From Pseudodesulfovibrio sp. JC047 (GTDB lineage Bacteria; Desulfobacterota; Desulfovibrionia; Desulfovibrionales; Desulfovibrionaceae): a stretch of DNA of 55,438 nt. The notes beneath the pieces were generated by a model, which worked only from the letters and a program-made list of their open reading frames with translations, ran no database searches and was not told the origin of the DNA. Both the position numbers and the translations under genes were made by a program. Of the stretch, positions 1 to 6,903 are shown piece by piece (the stretch's first letter is position 1; each line of letters starts with the position of its first letter). Where the stretch lies: positions 1 through 55,438 of the forward strand of contig NZ_WUEH01000025.1 of the NCBI RefSeq assembly GCF_010468615.1. The letters are read 5' to 3'.

Positions 1-93
1 GACCATATGGGACGACTGCGCGGCTATGGCAATGCAATCGTTGCCGCCCAAGCGCAAGCGTTCATCGAAAGTTACATCGAAGAAATCCGATGA
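1..93 (+). CDS. C-terminal end of a DNA cytosine-5 methyltransferase (partial)
   Basis: Reading from base 1, an open frame runs to TGA at 91-93 and gives about 30 residues containing GRLRGYGNAIVAAQAQAFI. This resembles the end of phage and restriction-type cytosine-5 DNA methyltransferases, where a G-R-L-R-x-x-G-N-A-I/V-x-P-x-x-A segment in the last motif (motif X) helps bind S-adenosylmethionine. The rest of the gene lies outside the window, so the catalytic motifs cannot be checked. It is followed 21 bases later by an adenine methyltransferase gene on the same strand, so the two probably form a modification pair of the mobile element. Confidence 0.7.
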   Translation, partial: DHMGRLRGYGNAIVAAQAQAFIESYIEEIR

Positions 94-114
94 TTCAAAA
101 TCAGTGGGCAAAAA

Positions 115-930
115 ATGAAAAGACCAATAATGCGATACCACGGCGGCAAGTTCCGCAACGCTGTAAAAATCATGCGCTATTTCCCGAAGCATAAAGCGTA
201 TGTCGAGCCTTTCGGCGGAGCGGCATCTATCCTCATGCAAAAGGCGCGTGTGCCCTTAGAAGTTTACAACGACCTTGACGACGAGATCGTGAACGTCTTC
301 AAAGTTCTGCGTTCCCCGGTAGCGTCCATGCGGTTGCAAGAGGCTTTGATTCTGACGCCGTTCTCGTTCACGGAATACCTCAACACCTATTCACCTTGCA
401 CTGACCCTGTAGAGCGCGCCAGACGGACGCTCACACGGGCAGCAATGGGCGTAGGCAGCAACGCTGCAACACGCAAGGCCGTGAATGGATTCAGGAGCAA
501 ACGAGCTGCTTGCTCCTCCCCGGCGCGAGACTTTGCCAATTACCCGCCCCATATCGAGGCGTTTTGTGCGCGGTTGCAGGGCGTGACCATCGAATGTCGT
601 CCAGCTCTCGACATCATCCAACGATACGACAGCCCCAATACTCTTTTCTATGTTGACCCGCCCTATGTGGTCAGCACTCGCACACTCAGTCACCAATCCT
701 ATCGGCATGAGATGACAGACGAGCAACACGAAGCACTGGCCACAACCCTGCACGAAGTCAAAGGCAAGGTCATTTTGTCCGGTTACGACTGCGATTTGTA
801 CCAGCGTCTTTATGTCGGATGGAAGTCGGTCAGCTTCAAGGCACTTGCAGACAAGGCTCAGGAGCGCACCGAAACACTCTGGATCTCGAATAATGCAATT
901 ACGCAAGCCCCGCTTTTGGCGGCGATGTAA
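115..930 (+). CDS. D12-class (Dam-like) adenine-specific DNA methyltransferase
   Basis: A 271-residue protein of the D12 N6-adenine methyltransferase family, which transfers a methyl group from S-adenosylmethionine to adenine in DNA. The N-terminus carries the YHGGK segment and the cofactor motif EPFGGAAS (about residues 31-38). The catalytic DPPY motif is at residues 181-184 within FYVDPPYV. The length is normal for phage-borne members. The start is the first ATG after the preceding cytosine methyltransferase; the ribosome site is weak, and an ATG five codons on would give MRYHGGK and is also possible. No restriction endonuclease is visible next to it, so it looks like an orphan or phage anti-restriction methylase. 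The target site cannot be read from the sequence. Confidence 0.9.
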   Translation: MKRPIMRYHGGKFRNAVKIMRYFPKHKAYVEPFGGAASILMQKARVPLEVYNDLDDEIVNVFKVLRSPVASMRLQEALILTPFSFTEYLNTYSPCTDPVERARRTLTRAAMGVGSNAATRKAVNGFRSKRAACSSPARDFANYPPHIEAFCARLQGVTIECRPALDIIQRYDSPNTLFYVDPPYVVSTRTLSHQSYRHEMTDEQHEALATTLHEVKGKVILSGYDCDLYQRLYVGWKSVSFKALADKAQERTETLWISNNAITQAPLLAAM

Positions 931-952
931 ACCTATCAGCAGAACCAAGACC

Positions 953-1180
953 ATGAACGAACAAGCAGTAATCGAAGAAATACGGAAGACGTATTCCGAG
1001 ACATACGCCAACGCCATCTTCACTATGACCAACAAAATGATGCTGATGGAAAAAGAAATTGAAATCCTCCGGGACGGGCTTGGTGAGGTTGCCGACCGCA
1101 TCACCCCGAAGGGCGAAGACAAACTTGAATGGGCCATCAAGACCGCACTGGACACCCTTGAAGCGGCAAATGGCTACTGA
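953..1180 (+). CDS. Hypothetical small protein of the mobile element
   Basis: A 75-residue protein that starts MNEQAVIEEIRK and is rich in charged residues and Met. The middle (about residues 28-45, MMLMEKEIEILRDGLGEV) should form an amphipathic helix or short coiled coil. The frame is open further upstream, but those codons lie inside the methyltransferase gene, so the ATG at 953 is preferred. I do not recognise the family. It sits between a DNA methyltransferase and other small unknown genes on the same strand, as in the accessory region of a phage or integrative element. Confidence 0.6.
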   Translation: MNEQAVIEEIRKTYSETYANAIFTMTNKMMLMEKEIEILRDGLGEVADRITPKGEDKLEWAIKTALDTLEAANGY

Positions 1181-1200
1181 TCCGCAAATCAAAGACGACC

Positions 1201-1581
1201 ATGAACAAAGACACACTTGCCAAGGCCTGCATTGAGGCTCTGTCGAACTCCAGCCTGCCGCCCAAGACCCTTATCACATCGAATCCCCGACGCGTGGTGG
1301 ATGAAGATGTAGAGATAGCTTGGGACAGGTGCGCCCCCGGCCAGGAGGGAGGGCGAACCACAATAGCAGTGGTCCCGATCAGCACCGAAACATTGTGGCG
1401 TGAGCCTGTCGAAGTCATGGGCTTTGGCAATCTGGATACCTGCTACGGCAAGCAGAATGTTAGACTGAACCATTTTCTGTTTCAGCGTCGCATGGAACGC
1501 GAATATTTTAAACCCATGCGCGAGATGCAGCAACGCATCATAGAGGCGTACATGTTCGGTAAAAAAACCACGTATCTGTAA
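1201..1581 (+). CDS. Hypothetical protein of the mobile element
   Basis: A 126-residue soluble protein with no signal peptide or membrane segment. The N-terminal third is polar; the C-terminal third (about residues 88-118, LNHFLFQRRMEREYFKPMREMQQRIIEAY) is a strongly basic and acidic helical stretch. I do not recognise a family. It starts 20 bases after the previous gene and ends 15 bases before the next one, so it belongs to the same + strand run. A phage accessory role is only inferred from position. Confidence 0.55.
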   Translation: MNKDTLAKACIEALSNSSLPPKTLITSNPRRVVDEDVEIAWDRCAPGQEGGRTTIAVVPISTETLWREPVEVMGFGNLDTCYGKQNVRLNHFLFQRRMEREYFKPMREMQQRIIEAYMFGKKTTYL

Positions 1582-1596
1582 TTTGGAGATAACACC

Positions 1597-1884
1597 ATGG
1601 GAAAAAAGAAAATCACCATTGACATGACGCCAACATGGGAATTCTCATTAAAAATTTTGATTATGTCAGTCACCGGCGAACTCAATGACGACGGCAAAAC
1701 TAGGGAGTCCTCGATTGACGAGATCGTCCGCGCAGGGAAGCTGCTCGACATACTCATTGGACAGCGCAAGGAGTTAGTCAAAGCCCTGAAACATGCTGTA
1801 GCGAAAATACCCGCTGGCGTGGATGCTGATTTGGAAGACTTGAGAGCGTATCTCGAACAGGTTTTAGAAGCGGTCAATGGCTGA
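1597..1884 (+). CDS. Hypothetical protein of the mobile element
   Basis: A 95-residue acidic protein beginning MGKKKITIDMTPTWEF, preceded by GGAG at a normal distance from the ATG (TTTGGAGATAACACCATG), so the start is well supported. The sequence alternates a short beta-like N-terminus with two helical stretches (about residues 40-70 and 74-95). The TPTWEF...LKILI pattern is reminiscent of small phage and plasmid unknowns, but I cannot name a family. It is part of the small-gene run between the methyltransferases and the integrase. Confidence 0.6.
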   Translation: MGKKKITIDMTPTWEFSLKILIMSVTGELNDDGKTRESSIDEIVRAGKLLDILIGQRKELVKALKHAVAKIPAGVDADLEDLRAYLEQVLEAVNG

Positions 1885-1909
1885 GAACTCAGCATACTGC
1901 GAGGTAAAT

Positions 1910-1987
1910 ATGGGAATGTTTACGGAAACCTTGAAACGGTGTGTCAAAGTGATTGTCCACGACGTGCCTGTGTGCGGGGAGGAATAG
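1910..1987 (+). CDS. Possible 25-residue peptide upstream of the excisionase-like gene
   Basis: An ATG at 1910 follows GAGG at 1901-1904 and opens a 25-codon frame (MGMFTETLKRCVKVIVHDVP...) ending TAG at 1985-1987. The stop lies 4 bases before the ATG of the next gene, a spacing seen in translationally coupled pairs. It may be a leader peptide or simply a chance ORF; only the ribosome site and the tight spacing support it. Confidence 0.3.
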   Translation: MGMFTETLKRCVKVIVHDVPVCGEE

Positions 1988-1991
1988 ATTC

Positions 1992-2438
1992 ATGGGGCTG
2001 CAGCGTGTTCTTGAAGAGAAAATCGGGAAATCCTATCCGGCCAGTGAGCTTGCCGCTTGGTTGCGGAAGTCATCGGGTTGGGTTTACAAACATGCAGCCG
2101 ACCTCGGCGGAGTCAAGATCGGGGGGCGGTGGCAGTTCTTTGAAAAAAACATAGTGGAAGCTTTAAGACCCACCAGTATGGGAGGTTCGAGTGCCGATAA
2201 AACGGAAGAACCGAAAGACGGGAAGAATAGAATGGTACGGGCGAATCATGCTCCCAGACGGCAAGAGGAAGGAGCGGTTGTGCCTTTCGAAGAAAAAGGC
2301 CGTGGAGTGGGAAGTTTTGATCAAGCAGAAGTTGAAAGAGTGCTCATTGACGAAGATCCGTGTGGTCTCCTTGCACACCCTCATGACAAAACATCTGTTC
2401 GCGCTCAAGGCAAAAGGCGTTGCCCAAGGAACGTATGA
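1992..2438 (+). CDS. Excisionase-like helix-turn-helix protein
   Basis: A 148-codon frame from the ATG at 1992. The first 60 or so residues look like a small winged-helix/HTH DNA-binding domain: YPASELAAWLRKSSGWVYKH reads as a recognition-helix region, followed by GGVKIGGRWQFFEKNIVEAL, the usual wing and C-terminal helix of excisionase-type domains (MerR-like/Xis). Beyond about residue 66 the frame runs for 248 bases inside the integrase gene in another frame, and its composition there is atypical, so the functional protein may be essentially the N-terminal domain with an incidental tail. Its place directly before the integrase fits a recombination directionality factor. An HTH regulator is the alternative. 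Confidence 0.65.
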   Translation: MGLQRVLEEKIGKSYPASELAAWLRKSSGWVYKHAADLGGVKIGGRWQFFEKNIVEALRPTSMGGSSADKTEEPKDGKNRMVRANHAPRRQEEGAVVPFEEKGRGVGSFDQAEVERVLIDEDPCGLLAHPHDKTSVRAQGKRRCPRNV

Positions 2439-3282
2439 TGACAAGACTCTTGTGTTTAAAGAGTTGCTTGATTGGCCTGGTGTTTCGGCTGCGATGGAAG
2501 TCAATATGTTGCAGCACGATGTCATGCGTCAGTTCCTGGACCACATTGCCGAAACTCGGAGTGGACGTCGAGCCAACACGTTTCGGAAGCATATTATGCG
2601 GCTGTGGAACTGGGGTAAGCGTTCACGGATTATTCAGGGCGAGTGTCCGTGGGATGTCGAGCCGTACAAGTGTGACCGGTCTGAGAAGTATGTGCCGCCG
2701 GAAGAGGACTTCTGGGCCGTATATGAGGTTGCTGATGTCATGCCGACGGCCTATGGCAAGAGCGTCACGCAGGCGCATAGGAAACGTATGATGCTTGCGT
2801 ATCTGCATACAGCTGCAAGGCGAAGCGAGATATTCAACCTCAAGTGGGAGGATGTGGATTTCAAGAATGAGCGTATACGCCTGTTCACGAAGAAGCGGAC
2901 TTCTGGTCGAGAGGGGAATTGGATACCGTTGACCGAGCAGCTTGCGGCAGTGCTCAAGGAGCAGCGGCTAGAGACCGGGTTTCGTGAACATGTGTTCATC
3001 AACCCGAGGACGGATAAACCCTATGCCTATGGCAACAACATGGTGCGCAAGATGTGTGAGATGGCGATGGTGAAGCCGTTCGGCTTTCATTCCATCCGAC
3101 ATCTGTCGGCGTCGATCCTGGCAAAGGCAGGGGTAGATCTGCCGACGATCCAGCTTATCTTGCGGCATACGTCAGTGACGACGACTGCACGATATGTTCA
3201 CAGCCTCATCGATGCGACAGAGGCGATGAATGGAGCACTCGGCGGAAAGGTATTGGATATGAAAAAAGCCTCCAGCGAATAA
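2191..3282 (+). CDS. int: Tyrosine recombinase (phage-type integrase)
   Basis: A 363-residue site-specific recombinase. The start is GTG at 2191, preceded by a strong GGAGG at 2181-2185. The N-terminal part (residues 1-50, basic) would bind arm-type sites, residues 55-150 resemble a SAM-like core-binding domain, and the catalytic domain follows. The active-site residues are visible: R210 in HTAARRSEIF, H300 and R303 in FHSIRH, H326 in LRHTS, and the nucleophile Y335 in TTARYVHS. The gene points to tRNA-Val with 83 bases between, the standard layout of elements integrated at a tRNA 3' end. Its last codons overlap a terminator on the other strand. Confidence 0.95.
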   Translation: MPIKRKNRKTGRIEWYGRIMLPDGKRKERLCLSKKKAVEWEVLIKQKLKECSLTKIRVVSLHTLMTKHLFALKAKGVAQGTYDDKTLVFKELLDWPGVSAAMEVNMLQHDVMRQFLDHIAETRSGRRANTFRKHIMRLWNWGKRSRIIQGECPWDVEPYKCDRSEKYVPPEEDFWAVYEVADVMPTAYGKSVTQAHRKRMMLAYLHTAARRSEIFNLKWEDVDFKNERIRLFTKKRTSGREGNWIPLTEQLAAVLKEQRLETGFREHVFINPRTDKPYAYGNNMVRKMCEMAMVKPFGFHSIRHLSASILAKAGVDLPTIQLILRHTSVTTTARYVHSLIDATEAMNGALGGKVLDMKKASSE

Positions 3283-3290
3283 CTGGAGAC
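3262..3290 (-). terminator. Intrinsic terminator downstream of tRNA-Val, inside the int 3' end
   Basis: On the minus strand GTCTCCAG and CTGGAGGC pair (8 bp, one G-T wobble) around a 7-base loop and are followed by six T. It lies 76 bases beyond the tRNA 3' end and so can end the tRNA-Val transcript. It overlaps the last codons and stop of the integrase on the other strand. On the + strand the hairpin has no T-tract. Confidence 0.75.
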
Positions 3291-3298
3291 TTGAAAAA

Positions 3299-3348
3299 GG
3301 TGAGTCATAAGGTGAGTAGGCTTGGTGGCTAGTTCTCCACATGACTCG
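3299..3348. repeat. Short repeats between int and tRNA-Val, candidate integrase arm sites
   Basis: GGTGAGT occurs twice (3299-3305 and 3311-3317, 12 bases apart), and GAGTCAT at 3302-3308 is matched by its inverse ATGACTC at 3341-3347. Tyrosine integrases bind short repeated arm-type sites next to the crossover core, and this is the place where they would be expected. The role is an inference from position and repetition. Confidence 0.4.
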
Positions 3349-3365
3349 TAACACTTTGAAATAGC

Positions 3366-3442
3366 TGGTGGGCGATACGGGATTTGAACCTGTGACTTCC
3401 ACCGTGTGAAGGTGGCACTCTGACCAGCTGAGTTAATCGCCC
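3366..3442 (-). tRNA. tRNA-Val (anticodon CAC)
   Basis: The minus strand folds as a complete 77-base cloverleaf. The acceptor stem is GGGCGAT/ATCGCCC with discriminator A, the anticodon stem is CCACC/GGTGG with loop TTCACAC (anticodon CAC, reading GUG), and the T arm contains GGTTCAAATCC. CCA is encoded at 3368-3366. It lies between rnfB, upstream on the same strand, and the integrase. Its 3' half is the probable attachment core of the mobile element, in which case the element has restored the tRNA end. Confidence 0.95.
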
Positions 3443-3518
3443 ATTTTTTTTGCCTTGAGCTATTTCGCCTCAAGGGAGAGAAGATATATCCGTATCAATT
3501 TTGGTTTGCAACTGTTTT

Positions 3519-5621
3519 TTATAATTTTTTCTCAATTGTCATAATTTCGGTCGTCTGATTCTCCGGCTGATCCCGATTGTAACAGGTCAGACCACAGCGT
3601 AAACAGCGACAGGCTTCGTATTGGACATCTGTTTCGCTGAGAGTGCCTTCGATTTCCTTGAACGTGCCGCTTCGTTCATCGCATTCAATGAGATGGGGCA
3701 TTGGGATGCGGTCTCGGAGCCCGACATCGGGGACGTTCGTGAACATGGTGTAGTCGATCAGTTCGCGTTGGATGGTGGACGTGATATGCGGTGCGTCTTC
3801 GGTGAGGTATTGGTGAATGGACCGGGCGGCCTTTCTGCCTTCACCAAGCGCCGTGATGACCAGTGCCGGGCCGGTGTGCATGTCTCCGCCGGTAAAGACG
3901 TGTGGAAGTGCGGTCTGGAGCGTGTCGGGATCTGCTCCAAGTGTGCGCCACTGTGTTTCCTCAAGTGCGCAGTGACCATCTTCGTAGAGGCAGGACAATT
4001 CCGGTTTTTGACCAATGGCCGTATACACGGTGTCCGCTTCGATTTTGGCTTCCGTGCCTGGAATCGGTTCAGGGCGACGTCTGCCAGACGCATCCGGGTC
4101 GCCAAGTTGCATGGTGATGTATTCCACATGAGTGACATGTCCTGATTCGTTGGTGAGGATGCGTGTGGGGGCGGCCAGGAACAGGTATGTGACGCCCTCT
4201 TCTTCGGCTCCGATAATCTCTTCGATATTCGCGGGCATTTCATCTTTTGTCCGGCGGTACATGAGCGTGACATCCGCACCGAGGCGGACGCTGGTCCTTG
4301 CGGTATCGATAGCCGTGTTACCGCCTCCGATTACGACCACTTTCTTGCCAATGTGCGTTTCAAGACCGAGTCCGACTTTGGTCAGAAATTCCGTGCCAGT
4401 TTCAACGCCATCCGCTGCTTCATTTTCGATTTGTAAATTCATGTTCATCCAGGCACCGATACCGAGAAAGACCGCTTCATATCCGTCGTCACTCAAGGTG
4501 CTGAGGGAGAAGTCCGTGCCAAAGAAGGTGTTGTATTTGACGTCGATTCCCAGATCGAGGATGCCTTGAATTTCCCAGTCGAGGATGTCTTTTGGCAGTC
4601 GGTATTCCGGAATGCCGTATCGAAGTTGGCCCCCCAGAGCGGGCATGGATTCAAAAATGGTGGGACTGTGGCCGAGACGGCGGAGAAAATAGGCGCAGGA
4701 AATTCCGGCGGGACCGCCGCCGACAACCGCTATTTTCCGGCCGGTATCCGGTGCGCAGGCAATGGGAAGCCGTTGGCCTGAGTGCATTTCCCAGTCCGCG
4801 GCAAAGCGTTTTATCATATTGATACCAATAGGTTCTTCCACATGTCCTCGACGGCAGACCTCTTCGCACGGATGCGGACAGACCCGACCTATGGACAGTG
4901 GCATCGGAATGCGTTCGCGGATGGTTTCGAGCGCTCCGGCGTAGTCGCCCCGTGAGACCTGTTCAATGTAGCGGGGAATGTTGATCTGGCCGGGGCACCG
5001 TTGACGACAGGGGGCCAGGCAATCGGTTATCTCGTTGAGATGGGTAATGCGGGCGGTCATGCCCCAGATGGTGATAACCCCGCGAGGGCAGACCTGTTCG
5101 CAGCCGCCGCAGGCTGTACACAGGTTGGGATCGACCACTGGATACCCGTTGGGGCCCATTTCAATGGCACCGAATTGACAGGCCGTAACGCAGGTTCCAT
5201 AGCCGAGGCATCCTTCAGGGCACATCTTCGAGCCACTGTAGAGCAGATGTTGGGCGCGGCAATCCTTGATGCCTTCGTACACATAGACATCCTCGGCCCG
5301 GGTGCCGCCAGTGCAGTCCACAAAAGCGATTTGTTTTTCCATGGAAGAAAATTCCAGCCCCATGATGGCCGCGACATTGGCCGCAACCGTATCTCCGCCG
5401 ATGACACAGACCGTGGCACCGGCCTTGCCTTCCACCACCCCTTGTGCAGCACCGGCACATCCTGGGTAACCGCATCCGCCGCAATTGGCCCCGGCAAGCA
5501 CGGCTTCGACTTGGGCGATACGCGGGTCTTCGTAGACATAGAGGAGCTTGGACGCCACCGCCAGAATGATTGCGGCTGTCAGTCCGATACCGAACAGAAC
5601 GAGGACAGAGGAAAGTATCAT
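3519..5621 (-). CDS. rnfB: RnfB fused to a GltD-like FAD/NAD(P) oxidoreductase
   Basis: A 700-residue protein, far longer than the usual RnfB of roughly 190-330 residues. Residues 1-28 form a membrane anchor. The RnfB Fe-S domain has CGGCGYPGC at 47-55 plus C72, followed by two ferredoxin-type clusters (C134/138/144/148 and C168/171/174/178). From about residue 195 the chain becomes like the small subunit of glutamate synthase: a Cys-rich segment (C201, 205, 209, 248, 252, 256), an FAD site GGGPAG at 301-306, an NAD(P)-site GGGNTAIDTA further on, and a terminal CRCLRCGLTC. RnfB passes electrons from ferredoxin into the Rnf complex; the added module suggests a second flavin-dependent exchange with NAD(P)H. 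It is the last gene of the operon, 12 bases after rnfA. Confidence 0.9.
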   Translation of the reverse strand: MILSSVLVLFGIGLTAAIILAVASKLLYVYEDPRIAQVEAVLAGANCGGCGYPGCAGAAQGVVEGKAGATVCVIGGDTVAANVAAIMGLEFSSMEKQIAFVDCTGGTRAEDVYVYEGIKDCRAQHLLYSGSKMCPEGCLGYGTCVTACQFGAIEMGPNGYPVVDPNLCTACGGCEQVCPRGVITIWGMTARITHLNEITDCLAPCRQRCPGQINIPRYIEQVSRGDYAGALETIRERIPMPLSIGRVCPHPCEEVCRRGHVEEPIGINMIKRFAADWEMHSGQRLPIACAPDTGRKIAVVGGGPAGISCAYFLRRLGHSPTIFESMPALGGQLRYGIPEYRLPKDILDWEIQGILDLGIDVKYNTFFGTDFSLSTLSDDGYEAVFLGIGAWMNMNLQIENEAADGVETGTEFLTKVGLGLETHIGKKVVVIGGGNTAIDTARTSVRLGADVTLMYRRTKDEMPANIEEIIGAEEEGVTYLFLAAPTRILTNESGHVTHVEYITMQLGDPDASGRRRPEPIPGTEAKIEADTVYTAIGQKPELSCLYEDGHCALEETQWRTLGADPDTLQTALPHVFTGGDMHTGPALVITALGEGRKAARSIHQYLTEDAPHITSTIQRELIDYTMFTNVPDVGLRDRIPMPHLIECDERSGTFKEIEGTLSETDVQYEACRCLRCGLTCYNRDQPENQTTEIMTIEKKL

Positions 5622-5633
5622 GGTTTACAACTC

Positions 5634-6209
5634 CTATGAGGCCATGCCCTTGAAGGCGAAAAAGGCCAGTGACATCAGTCCGGCTACAATCAGTCCCAAT
5701 GGGGTGCCCTTCAACGAGACCGGGACCGGGGAGAGGTCCAGCCGTTCGCGAATACCGGCCATGAGGACGAGTGCCAACATGAAGCCCAGGCCGGACGCGA
5801 CCGAAAAAATGAGTGTTTCAATGAAGGTGTATTCTTCTCGTTGACAGATGATGGCGATGCCGAGAACCGCGCAATTGGTCGTGATAAGTGGGAGGAAGAT
5901 ACCGAGCGATTTGTACAGGGGAGGGATGGCCTTTTTCAGGAACATTTCCACAAATTGGACCAATGCTGCAATAACGAGGATGAAGGTGATGGTCTGGAGG
6001 TAGCCCAAATCATTGGGTGTGAGCATGAATTTTTGAACACACCAGGTGATGCAGGCGGCCATGGCGGCCACGAAGACCACGGCCAACCCCATGCCCACGG
6101 CCACGCTGGTTTCCTTGGAGGTGCCGATAAACGGGCAGTTGCCGAGATATTGCGCCAGCACGATGTTGTTGACGAAAATGGCGGCGATGACGAGAACGAA
6201 ATAATCCAT
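5634..6209 (-). CDS. rnfA: Rnf complex membrane subunit RnfA
   Basis: A 191-residue integral membrane protein with six predicted helices. The N-terminus (VNNIVLAQYLGNCPFIGTS) and the segment LITTNCAVLG are signatures of the RnfA/RnfE/NqrD/NqrE family. The two half-helix motifs containing N and C (NNIVL...NCP and TTNCAVLG) hold Cys residues that bind the intramembrane iron-sulfur cluster shared with RnfE. Here it lies between rnfE and rnfB, with gaps of only 9 and 12 bases, so all are cotranscribed. Confidence 0.95.
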   Translation of the reverse strand: MDYFVLVIAAIFVNNIVLAQYLGNCPFIGTSKETSVAVGMGLAVVFVAAMAACITWCVQKFMLTPNDLGYLQTITFILVIAALVQFVEMFLKKAIPPLYKSLGIFLPLITTNCAVLGIAIICQREEYTFIETLIFSVASGLGFMLALVLMAGIRERLDLSPVPVSLKGTPLGLIVAGLMSLAFFAFKGMAS

Positions 6210-6218
6210 GATGAATTC

Positions 6219-6893
6219 CTAGGCTCCGGGTTTGGTGGCGCACATGCCGCAGGTCTTGCAATCGTGGATCGGGCCTTCAATGGCATCCAGCCCTCGGGTT
6301 TTTCGTTGCCAGTTGGTGAGTGCATTCATGCCAGCCAGCACCAGACCGAGACAGACGAATGCGCCGGGGGCTTCGACCATGAACGTAAAGGGTTCATACC
6401 ATGCCCCCATGATGTCCATGCCGAACCATGAGCCATATCCGAAGAGTTCGCGGATGGAGCCGAGAAATGTCAGGGAAAGAGTGAAGCCGATACCCATGCC
6501 AAGGCCATCAGCCATGGACAGGAGCACGGTATTTTTGGATGCAAAGGCTTCGGCCCGCCCCAGAATGATGCAATTGACCACGATGAGCGGCACAAAGATG
6601 CCGAGCTGTTGATACAGGGGATAGGCATAGGCTTGCATGAGAAGTTCTACACAGACCACAAGGGATGCGGCGACCACGATGAAACAGGCGATGCGCACCT
6701 TGGCCGGAATCAGGGTGCGCAGCAGGGAAACCAGCATGTTGGACAGGGTCAGGACAAAGATGACCGCCAGTCCCATGCCCAGCCCGTTATACGCGGTTTT
6801 GGTGACAGCCAGAACCGGACAGAGTCCAAGGACCAGTTTGAAGGGCGGCAAGTCCTGCCATAATCCTTTGGAGAATTCTTTCCATAAGCTCAT
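6219..6893 (-). CDS. rnfE: Rnf complex membrane subunit RnfE
   Basis: A 224-residue membrane protein starting MSLWKEFSKGLWQDLPPFKLVLGLCPVLAVT. The ATG at 6893 has AGGAG upstream and is preferred to an in-frame codon 28 residues earlier, which would lie inside rnfG. The motifs LGLCPVLAVT and PLIVVNCIILGRAEA are the RnfE versions of the paired half-helices that, with RnfA, hold the membrane iron-sulfur centre. The C-terminal tail has DCKTCGMC, an additional pair of Cys motifs beyond the core family that I would not expect in every RnfE. It lies between rnfG and rnfA. Confidence 0.95.
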   Translation of the reverse strand: MSLWKEFSKGLWQDLPPFKLVLGLCPVLAVTKTAYNGLGMGLAVIFVLTLSNMLVSLLRTLIPAKVRIACFIVVAASLVVCVELLMQAYAYPLYQQLGIFVPLIVVNCIILGRAEAFASKNTVLLSMADGLGMGIGFTLSLTFLGSIRELFGYGSWFGMDIMGAWYEPFTFMVEAPGAFVCLGLVLAGMNALTNWQRKTRGLDAIEGPIHDCKTCGMCATKPGA

Positions 6894-6903
6894 GATGTGG
6901 CTC

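Noticed and set aside
3436-3482. Hairpin CCTTGAG/CTCAAGG between rnfB and tRNA-Val as the rnf terminator
   Set aside because: On the transcribed minus strand it is followed by A, not T. It may be a processing site before the tRNA, but it is not an intrinsic terminator.
4132-4569. Long open frames on the + strand opposite the Rnf operon
   Set aside because: They are antisense shadows: no ribosome sites, no recognisable domains, and the minus-strand frames carry clear Rnf motifs throughout.
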